Notes under the pieces: model-generated
Databases searched by the model: none
Seen by the model: the letters and a program-made list of their open reading frames with translations, nothing else
Told to the model about the DNA's origin: nothing
Part shown: positions 1 through 6,612 of the stretch, piece after piece
How positions within the stretch are numbered: position 1 is the stretch's first letter
Layout of the letters: each line of letters opens with the position of its first letter
Position numbers and translations under genes: made by a program
Assembly: GCA_947452295.1 (NCBI GenBank)
Contig: CANGCK010000003.1
Coordinates: 43,368-107,367, forward strand
From: Sphingobacteriia bacterium
GTDB taxonomy: Bacteria; Bacteroidota; Bacteroidia; Chitinophagales; Chitinophagaceae
Direction: 5' to 3'
DNA length: 64,000 nucleotides

Positions 1-3000
1 CATATGATAAAGAAGGATCCCATAGTAGTTTAGACATTAACCAACATCTTAATTCATACAAATCACTCACATTATGACTGTGTTGTTCAAAGATCCAATT
101 TGCATTATTTGCTATAAATAATTCGATATTAGGTTTAATCGTTTCTAAGTTAGGAAAGGGTGCTAAGAAATTGGTAAATTGAGTGGTGTAATCCCAAATT
201 TGAATAGTTGCACCTAAAGCACCCCATTCTTTTAAATCACGTTCAAAATCTTTAGATTTTTGAGAAATTGGTGCACTTCTATCACATTCAATTGAGCATA
301 ATGTTACCAATACATTGTGTTCTGGTCGTATATTTTTAGGTGCTTTTCGAGTATATTGATAAGCTAATGTAGAAATGGTTTTATTGGGAAAAGCACGGGC
401 AATTTTATTCACTAAGCTCAGCATCGAAGCGGCAGGTGTACCTTCTTTTTCGTCAACACTGTTGCAACGTGCACAAGTACAATATTGGGTATTATCATCT
501 TGACTTACAGATACAACCAACGAAGTGGGATTTCTTTGAAAAATGGCATTTACAGAATCTTTAATCATTTGAAAAACAGTATCATTACTCAAACACAATT
601 GAGTGGGCAAGCGCTTTCCATTAACCAATGCATAGAATTCAGGATTCGTAGCATAATATTTTTTTTGTGGAATAAATCGATTGAAGGTATGCACTCTTGC
701 TTCGGGTGCAAAACCAGGAAATCCTTCGGTTGTAACTCTTCTCTTTGCAGCAAATATAGGGTTGTCGTAAAATATTTTGGCATGTACTGTTCTGGTTTTT
801 ATTGCAGGAGAATAATTATAATTTGCCTTGAGGTGGATGTTTTTTTGAGTAGGAATATTTTCAACTGTTGGTGTAAGAAATTTGCAATCTAAAAAATCTT
901 CTAACAAAACATAAACAGCCTCTACTGTTTTTAATGGACTATTACCAATTATGTGCAACGAGTTACTATTGGAAATAATAGTATAATCTTGCTTACTGTA
1001 CAAATCATAATAAGGAGAAGCTTTACCAATATAAATTGCAGGTTGATTAGTAGAATTGTTCCTTACAATTGGCAAGGAAGCACCCGATATTTTAAACAAA
1101 TATTTTTTCAATTCCAATGCAGCTTGCATTTCTAAACTATCTGCAGTTGATTGAACATGAATGGAATATTTTGTAGTGCCCTCATTAATCAGTTTAATCA
1201 ATTGAGCAGTAGTATCTATTGATATTATTAATTTAGCACCTTTTGCAAAACGAGCACTCAAGAACCCATTTTTTTCGTTCATCTGTTTTACTATTCCTAT
1301 ATGGGATGTACTATAATTTTTAAAAGGCAACTTCACTTTAGCAAATCCATCTTTCTCCGCTTCAATGATAATTTTATTGATGATCCCATTTTGTTTATCA
1401 GCACTCACTAAAAAAGCACCTTCTGCCCTTAGTTGATGAAATGATAAATTAGTCCAACTTAATGGCACAGCAGGCATTACTTCGATAAATCCAGCGTATG
1501 ATTGTAATAACATTTCTTGCAAACCTGCTGCAAAAGCAAAATTACCTTCTAAAGTAAAAGGACTGTATTGAAATTCGGAATAACCCGACTTCGACTGATC
1601 ACCATTTAAATGGAAACTGTTAGGAGAACAAAAAGCTTTAGCAAATATGGTTAATGCTTTAGCTGCGCCAAGCCCATCTTTTGCTCTGGCTTTCAAGTTA
1701 GCTAACCAAGAGTATGAGTAACCGCACCAGTAAGCCGGTCCGATATTATCAAGTAATTGAATAGTATTATTAATAATTTGCTGAGCAGCCTGACCATCTT
1801 CCCATTTTATCAAACCCAATGGATGTATAGCCATAGCATGTGAAAAATGACGATGAGAAACATTATATGGCAAAGTTGAAGAGAACATTAATTCATGATT
1901 GTTCGACAAACTGAATTCGGGAAATTGTTGCAACAAGGAGTCCCAATGAGCAGCTTCCTTAGAAAGAGAAAGAGCGGTTGCTAATTCTTTAGCAATAGAC
2001 AAATTAAATTTCATGAGTGCCAAATCATAATTGGTAGTTTCGGTGAACCATGCATTGATGCTATTGTCATTAATTTCTGGACTGGAACTAATGGGCAATT
2101 GCCTAAACCCTTTTTTATTTACTATGGTAATATTTTCAATGAATTCAGCCACTTCTTTTATCCATGGATATGCACTCTTTTTAAGAAATGCTTTATCCAT
2201 ACTATAACGCCATTGCAAATAAAAATGCTGCGACAGCCAAGAAGATACTGTTGGAGAAAGAGCATACTGAATCCATCCACCCATTTCAGTACCATTCAAT
2301 GAAGTTACACCAGGAACAGCTAGTCCTTCAACTCCGAAATAAGTTTTAGTATATCTGTTATAATTTTTTTTATGCTGAAGAAGATGGTCTAAGTACCCCA
2401 TTGCTTCATTCAAATGATTGGAACTATACAATGGCCAATAACTTAATTGCGTATTCAAATCGTGGTGATAATCTCCTTTCCAAGGTGGAAGCTTCCCATT
2501 ATCTGCCGTCCAAATTGCCTGTAAAGAAATAGGTGGGGCTCCACTTCTAGCTGTTGACCCTAATTTATATTGTTCTAAATACCATTGTTTTTCAATTAGG
2601 GCATCGGGTAGATGTATAGCGGACTGATTCCAATATTTTTTCCACCAGTTTGTATGAGCGTCATAATCGGCTTCAAAACCTTTTAATAGATGAGTAGCAA
2701 GAAAAATACTGTCTTGAATAGGTTGTTTGAATGAAGAATTACTGGAAGAGATGGTCCATACACCTTCTATACTATTATTTACTTTTTTCCATTGAATACT
2801 CACGCGATAAAAAAAACCGTTCCACCCTTTTTGATAATAGTTGATAGACTGGGCATTTTCAGTAACCATACCTTGTTGATACCCTAGTCTTGCCAAATCG
2901 TCACCACCCACAACATCTCCTTTAGTATTTACAACACCATTGTATAGAGGTGGAATTATTTTGACAACAAAATTGGGAGGTACATTATCGAACTTAAACC

Positions 3001-3493
3001 ATCCAATTGGAGCTGTAGCATGCACAAAACTTTTTAATTGAATTCCTTTATCCCATTTAACCATTGTGGTGGCTGTAAATAAATCAAGTTGGGCATTTGT
3101 AGCATTACCCCAATGTTTAACATCAAATTCAATGGCAGCACCGGGTATTTTAGATGGCGCAGGTTCTCTATCATATGGGGCATCTAATTGGTCTTGTACC
3201 GGTTTATACTCGTTTTTAAACACCTGATCTTTTACCCAGTTATAATTAAACTGATCTATTTGAAAGCCTTTCATTGGACGTTCATCCCATAAATCTGCTC
3301 TATCCAATGAAAATCGCAAATGATCATTTTTCTTCCAAACTAATTCGCCTAACAAACCATTACCCATTGGTAATCCTTGATCCCATTGTGTGGGCAATGC
3401 ATTAAAATGAAGTTTCTGATAAAAAGGTTGAGCATTTAAAAAATGAACTAGAAAAATCAGACAAAGCAAAAATGTAAAATGTATTTTTTTCAT
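1..3493 (-). CDS. Exported GH95-like glycosidase fused to GH67N-like and DUF4838 domains (C-terminus cut by window edge)
   Basis: An open frame of 1164 codons runs without a stop from the ATG at 3493 to the left edge, so the C-terminus is missing. Residues 1-22 form a signal peptide ending in NAQ. Residues about 40-740 carry GH95 (alpha-L-fucosidase/galactosidase) landmarks in order: LPMGNGLLGELVW, DLNTQLSYWP (345-354), SSPEIND (Glu473), HRHFSHAMAIHP, and LEGNFAFAAG (Glu649). About residues 765-890 look like the GH67 N-terminal/alpha-glucuronidase-type domain (ELKKYL, TVEAVYVLLEDFL). From about 900 the sequence matches DUF4838: HAKIFYDNP, EFYALVNGKR, QLCLSND, then SQDDNTQYCTCARCN with Cys1005. 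It should act in the periplasm or at the surface on a plant or algal glycan; the substrate is not evident. Two canonical GH95 residues differ: the first Asn of NxN is Asp345, and the DGN Asp is Glu649. Family assignment is confident, activity is not. Confidence 0.85.
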   Translation of the reverse strand, partial: MKKIHFTFLLCLIFLVHFLNAQPFYQKLHFNALPTQWDQGLPMGNGLLGELVWKKNDHLRFSLDRADLWDERPMKGFQIDQFNYNWVKDQVFKNEYKPVQDQLDAPYDREPAPSKIPGAAIEFDVKHWGNATNAQLDLFTATTMVKWDKGIQLKSFVHATAPIGWFKFDNVPPNFVVKIIPPLYNGVVNTKGDVVGGDDLARLGYQQGMVTENAQSINYYQKGWNGFFYRVSIQWKKVNNSIEGVWTISSSNSSFKQPIQDSIFLATHLLKGFEADYDAHTNWWKKYWNQSAIHLPDALIEKQWYLEQYKLGSTARSGAPPISLQAIWTADNGKLPPWKGDYHHDLNTQLSYWPLYSSNHLNEAMGYLDHLLQHKKNYNRYTKTYFGVEGLAVPGVTSLNGTEMGGWIQYALSPTVSSWLSQHFYLQWRYSMDKAFLKKSAYPWIKEVAEFIENITIVNKKGFRQLPISSSPEINDNSINAWFTETTNYDLALMKFNLSIAKELATALSLSKEAAHWDSLLQQFPEFSLSNNHELMFSSTLPYNVSHRHFSHAMAIHPLGLIKWEDGQAAQQIINNTIQLLDNIGPAYWCGYSYSWLANLKARAKDGLGAAKALTIFAKAFCSPNSFHLNGDQSKSGYSEFQYSPFTLEGNFAFAAGLQEMLLQSYAGFIEVMPAVPLSWTNLSFHQLRAEGAFLVSADKQNGIINKIIIEAEKDGFAKVKLPFKNYSTSHIGIVKQMNEKNGFLSARFAKGAKLIISIDTTAQLIKLINEGTTKYSIHVQSTADSLEMQAALELKKYLFKISGASLPIVRNNSTNQPAIYIGKASPYYDLYSKQDYTIISNSNSLHIIGNSPLKTVEAVYVLLEDFLDCKFLTPTVENIPTQKNIHLKANYNYSPAIKTRTVHAKIFYDNPIFAAKRRVTTEGFPGFAPEARVHTFNRFIPQKKYYATNPEFYALVNGKRLPTQLCLSNDTVFQMIKDSVNAIFQRNPTSLVVSVSQDDNTQYCTCARCNSVDEKEGTPAASMLSLVNKIARAFPNKTISTLAYQYTRKAPKNIRPEHNVLVTLCSIECDRSAPISQKSKDFERDLKEWGALGATIQIWDYTTQFTNFLAPFPNLETIKPNIELFIANNANWIFEQHSHNVSDLYELRCWLMSKLLWDPSLSY

Positions 3494-3854
3494 GCATTAA
3501 TTTACGATTTAAAGCTCAAATCACAACTTTTAACAAAAATTAACAAAAAAACATTTTGCCGTTTTTTTTATATCCACCTCTTTTATATCCTTTGCAAATA
3601 TTGATTTTTTATATTTTTTTTATATATACAATAGAATATATATGTTATTTTTTAATCATTTACATCATTTTTTATTTGTTTAATTAAATTTTAAGCTTCA
3701 TTTTTGCTTTATTAAAAGAAACGGTCATTTTTTTATATTTTTAAATTTAAAATGACTTTTTTTGATTAAATAAAATATGGAGTTCAGCAACCATTTCAAA
3801 AAACGGGGCGAAACCGAAAAGCCAAATGAGTAGGAATTAAAAAAAAACATTTTT
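3494..3854. other. AT-rich intergenic gap between divergent genes
   Basis: This 361-base stretch separates the divergent glycosidase and outer-membrane barrel genes. It is extremely AT-rich, with runs of T and alternating TATATA around 3600-3645. No open frame of note, RNA gene or strong hairpin was seen. It presumably holds both promoters, but no exact TAnnTTTG element could be placed with confidence. Confidence 0.6.
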
Positions 3855-4445
3855 ATGAAAAAAGTAATTTTAGCAATCTTAGTTTTAGCAACATTTGGAG
3901 CAAAAGCGCAGGAAGGTTACAAAAAATTTAAAGTTGATGCAAGCTTGGGTTATGCAATTCCTAGTGGTAGCGGTGCAAAAACTGGTGCAATTTTTACAAT
4001 TGAACCTAAATACGCAGTTCTTCCAAACGTATCTGTAGGTTTAAGATTAGAATCAGCAATTATGGCGAATAGTACTACTTATACAACAAATCAAACAAGT
4101 TTTGATCTAAGTGTTAAAGCGATGAATTCTTATGTTGTTACTGCAGATTATTATTTATCAGATAAACGTTCATTCAGACCATTTGTTGGTGGTGGACTTG
4201 GTTTATTCAGAACTGCTGGCATCCAAATTAATAGCAATAATAGTATCGATAATACTAGTTATGGCAATAAATTTGGTGGAATCATTAGAGGTGGTTTCGA
4301 AGCTGGTCATTTTCGTTTAGGTCTTGAATATAATTTAGTTGGAAAAACAAATGCTTTGGCATATAATGGTAGTAAAGTTGGAGAAACAAAAAACAACTAT
4401 TTAGGAATTAAAGTTGGTTTTTGCATCAGTGGTGGTAAAAAATAA
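3855..4445 (+). CDS. Small outer-membrane beta-barrel protein
   Basis: The 196-residue product starts with a clear signal peptide (MKKVILAILVLATFGAKAQ). The rest is made of alternating hydrophobic/polar strands rich in Gly and aromatic residues (FRPFVGGGLGLF, GGIIRGGFEAGHFRLGLEYNLVG, NYLGIKVGF), as in 8-stranded OmpA/OmpW-like barrels of Bacteroidota. It should sit in the outer membrane; no enzymatic or transport role can be assigned. The gene is monocistronic: a strong terminator follows its stop, and the AT-rich gap precedes it. The start is supported by the signal peptide beginning directly at this ATG. Confidence 0.8.
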   Translation: MKKVILAILVLATFGAKAQEGYKKFKVDASLGYAIPSGSGAKTGAIFTIEPKYAVLPNVSVGLRLESAIMANSTTYTTNQTSFDLSVKAMNSYVVTADYYLSDKRSFRPFVGGGLGLFRTAGIQINSNNSIDNTSYGNKFGGIIRGGFEAGHFRLGLEYNLVGKTNALAYNGSKVGETKNNYLGIKVGFCISGGKK

Positions 4446-4468
4446 GAAAAACAAACACTTGATTTTTT

Positions 4469-4500
4469 TAAAGGCGTGCCAATTAATTGGCACGCCTTTA
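4469..4500 (+). terminator. Intrinsic terminator after the outer-membrane barrel gene
   Basis: A perfect 16+16 palindrome with core GGCGTGCCAATT/AATTGGCACGCC is followed by TTTTT at 4501-4505. It lies 24 bases after the barrel gene stop and is GC-rich against a very AT-rich background. T-rich sequence on the other side suggests it may work in both directions. Confidence 0.85.
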
Positions 4501-4581
4501 TTTTTATCTAATAATTCAGACCTTTTACTTCATTTTCTTAGCGTATCAACTCATTGAACGTATATGTTTCCAATCCAATAC

Positions 4582-4605
4582 TTAACTAATGAATTAATTA
4601 GTTAA
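4582..4605. repeat. Inverted repeat ahead of the DUF6150 gene, possible operator
   Basis: TTAACTAAT and ATTAGTTAA flank a six-base spacer, 24 bases upstream of the start codon at 4629. The dyad is perfect over 9 base pairs per arm. It could bind a dimeric regulator, but it is AT-only in most positions and could arise by chance in this composition. Confidence 0.3.
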
Positions 4606-4628
4606 TTTGTAATCATAAATAATCTCTA

Positions 4629-4964
4629 ATGAAATATTTTTTAATCATAGTATTTAGTCTTTTTTGCATTAAAAACATACATGGACAAAAAGTTTATAGT
4701 GTTGAGTACGAGCCGCAAGCAGATGTAAAAATATATGTTGTACAATATGAAAATCAGGCAGATTTAAAAGTATTTAAAGTACAATATGAAAATCAAGCTG
4801 GTCAAAACAATGGCAAATGGTATTTTACAAAATATCTAAATCAGGCTGAGAAGAAAATATATTTTGTACCCTATGAAAATCAGGCTGATGTAAAAGTATA
4901 TTTTGTTAAATATGAAAATCAAGCAGGTTGGAGAAATAATTCAAAAAAACATTTTTTATTTTAA
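4629..4964 (+). CDS. DUF6150 family repeat protein (predicted septoil-knot type)
   Basis: The 111-residue protein has a signal peptide (MKYFLIIVFSLFCIKNIHGQ) followed by six tandem units of about 12-16 residues with the pattern xYxVxYENQA: VYSVEYEPQAD, IYVVQYENQAD, VFKVQYENQAG, WYFTKYLNQAE, IYFVPYENQAD, VYFVKYENQAG. It ends in a basic tail (WRNNSKKHFLF). This matches DUF6150, a family that structure prediction has described as a deeply knotted 7(1) (septoil) fold; that link is recalled knowledge, not shown by the sequence. The function is unknown. It is secreted or periplasmic and monocistronic. A one-unit insertion (GQNNGK) between repeats three and four breaks the regular spacing. Confidence 0.75.
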   Translation: MKYFLIIVFSLFCIKNIHGQKVYSVEYEPQADVKIYVVQYENQADLKVFKVQYENQAGQNNGKWYFTKYLNQAEKKIYFVPYENQADVKVYFVKYENQAGWRNNSKKHFLF

Positions 4965-5051
4965 TAAATAAAATCAAATAATAAATTATATTAATACAAT
5001 AATTTTAATAAAAAAAACAAATTCTTAATGTATTTTTTATTAAAATTTAAT

Positions 5052-5059
5052 TAATTTCG
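5052..5059 (+). promoter_or_regulatory. Candidate -7 element (TAATTTCG) upstream of ung
   Basis: TAATTTCG differs by one base from the Bacteroidota -7 consensus TAnnTTTG. It lies 45 bases before the intrinsic terminator at 5104-5128 and 81 bases before the chosen ung start, so it could drive either a short terminated RNA or ung by readthrough. No good TTTG -33 box was found at the usual spacing. Confidence 0.3.
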
Positions 5060-5103
5060 CTATGTTCATTTTTGAATCATCGGGGGATTATTTTTAAATG
5101 AAT

Positions 5104-5128
5104 AAAACCACCAAATTCTGGTGGTTTT
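5104..5128 (+). terminator. Intrinsic terminator between the DUF6150 gene and ung
   Basis: AAAACCACC and GGTGGTTTT form a perfect 9-bp stem with a 7-base loop and run into a T-rich tail (to about 5136). It lies just before the ung start chosen here. A longer in-frame reading of ung from 5098 would have to be translated through this hairpin, which argues against that start. Confidence 0.8.
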
Positions 5129-5139
5129 TTTTATTTTGC

Positions 5140-5814
5140 ATGATGGAAGTTAAAATAGAGCCAGGTTGGAAAGAAGTATTAAATAAGGAATTTACAAAGC
5201 CTTATTTCAAACAAATTGTGGCACATATTAGATCAGAAAAAGCCACCAATGAAACAATCTTTCCTGCAGGGAAACTAATTTTCAATGCTTTTAATACCAC
5301 ACCTTTTGATGAATTAAAAGTAGTAATTATTGGACAGGATCCATATCATGGACAAGGTCAAGCACATGGATTAAGTTTTTCAGTACCAGATGGAGTTAAG
5401 CCCCCACCTTCTTTGGTCAACATTTTTAAAGAATTAAAAGCGGATATTGGTTTATCTTTCCCAACTACAGGAAATTTAACACCATGGGCAAAGCAGGGTG
5501 TGTTTTTGTTAAATGCGATTTTAACTGTTCGGGCAAATGAACCTGCCAGTCATGCTAAAATTGGATGGATGGAATTTACGAATGCTGTTATTCAGAAAAT
5601 AGCTGAAGAAAAAAAAGGAATTGTATTTGTATTATGGGGCAAATTTGCACATGAGAAACAAGTATTCATAGATGCAACAAAACATTATATTTTAAAAGCG
5701 GCTCATCCTTCCCCTTTTAGTGCAGATAAAGGTTTCTTTGGATGTAAACATTTTAGTAAAATAAACGAGTTGCTGATGGGAGAAGGAATTTCTCCTATTG
5801 ATTGGAATTTATAA
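5140..5814 (+). CDS. ung: Uracil-DNA glycosylase (family 1)
   Basis: Removes uracil from DNA in base-excision repair. The water-activating motif GQDPYHGQGQAHGLSFSV and the C-terminal HPSPFSADKGFFGCKHFSKIN-type leucine-loop motif are both intact (the latter with HPSPFS). From the ATG at 5140 the product is 224 residues, the usual length of family-1 enzymes; a second ATG follows at 5143. The frame is open back to 5098, but that extension (residues rich in Trp/Phe) is encoded by the terminator hairpin and its T tract and is unlike any Ung N-terminus. The acyltransferase gene follows after 14 bases, so the two are probably co-transcribed. Confidence 0.95.
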   Translation: MMEVKIEPGWKEVLNKEFTKPYFKQIVAHIRSEKATNETIFPAGKLIFNAFNTTPFDELKVVIIGQDPYHGQGQAHGLSFSVPDGVKPPPSLVNIFKELKADIGLSFPTTGNLTPWAKQGVFLLNAILTVRANEPASHAKIGWMEFTNAVIQKIAEEKKGIVFVLWGKFAHEKQVFIDATKHYILKAAHPSPFSADKGFFGCKHFSKINELLMGEGISPIDWNL

Positions 5815-5828
5815 CATAATTTAACCTA

Positions 5829-6608
5829 ATGCCAAACACAAAAAATAATCAATCCAACAAAAGAAATCAATTTTTATTGTTAAATATTTTTGCAAGAATA
5901 TGGGCATTATGGGGTTTGGTAAGCTTTATTATTACATTTTTGGTAATACTTATCCCAGCATTACTTACAGCTATCTTTCCGGACCCAAAAGGCATGCATT
6001 ATTTTATTAAAGTAGCAAAAGCTTGGATGTTGGTATGGTTAAAATTAGTAGGTTGCTCTGTTAAAGTTACTGGAAAAGCGCATTTTAGCCAAAACGAGAC
6101 ATTTATTGTTACCTGTAATCATAATTCATTGCTAGATGTTCCACTATCTTCTCCATTTATTCCTGGCGGTAATAAAACCATTGCCAAAAAATCCTTTACA
6201 AAGGTTCCTTTATTTGGATGGTTTTATAAACGAGGGGCGGTAATTGTTGATAGAAAAAGTGACGCCAGTAGAAGAAAAAGTTTTGAACTAATGAAAGCCG
6301 CACTAGATAAGGGGCTACATATGTGCATTTATCCTGAAGGAACTAGAAACAGGACTGATATGCCATTGAAAAAATTTTATGATGGTGCTTTTAAACTATC
6401 GGTAGATACCAAACATGCCATTATACCAGCTATCATATTAAATACAAAAAAAGCCCTACCCCTTCACAAATTCTTTTATTTTTTACCACAGCAATTATCT
6501 ATTAATTTTTTGGCTCCAATTTATCCTGAAGACATGAATGCAGAAACCTTAAAAAATAAGGTTCACCAAATCATGAGCAACTATTATACTGAAGTAGAAG
6601 GAAAATGA
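5829..6608 (+). CDS. 1-acyl-glycerol-3-phosphate acyltransferase (PlsC-like)
   Basis: A membrane-associated acyltransferase of the LPLAT/PlsC family, 259 residues. It has an N-terminal hydrophobic stretch (about residues 20-50), the catalytic NHNSLLD (HxxxxD) motif, and the substrate-binding YPEGTRNR motif. The expected reaction is acylation of lysophosphatidic acid to phosphatidic acid for phospholipid synthesis at the inner membrane. Related acyltransferases act on other lysolipids or ornithine lipids, so the acceptor is inferred. The gene lies 14 bases downstream of ung and ends 4 bases before the convergent end of the LptD-like gene. Confidence 0.88.
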   Translation: MPNTKNNQSNKRNQFLLLNIFARIWALWGLVSFIITFLVILIPALLTAIFPDPKGMHYFIKVAKAWMLVWLKLVGCSVKVTGKAHFSQNETFIVTCNHNSLLDVPLSSPFIPGGNKTIAKKSFTKVPLFGWFYKRGAVIVDRKSDASRRKSFELMKAALDKGLHMCIYPEGTRNRTDMPLKKFYDGAFKLSVDTKHAIIPAIILNTKKALPLHKFFYFLPQQLSINFLAPIYPEDMNAETLKNKVHQIMSNYYTEVEGK

Positions 6609-6612
6609 AGTT

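Noticed and set aside
1..3493. Short forward-strand open frames at 485-892, 953-1135 and 2099-2302
   Set aside because: They lie inside the continuous minus-strand glycosidase frame, which has recognisable domains along its length; the forward products match nothing and look like out-of-frame translation.
3494..3854. AT-rich gap as a replication origin or a small RNA locus
   Set aside because: There is no repeated iteron, DnaA box cluster or hairpin; simple AT-rich promoter DNA explains it.
5098..5139. Upstream in-frame start of ung giving 14 extra residues
   Set aside because: The extension is encoded by the terminator stem and T tract and has no resemblance to Ung N-termini; the starts at 5140 or 5143 give the normal length.
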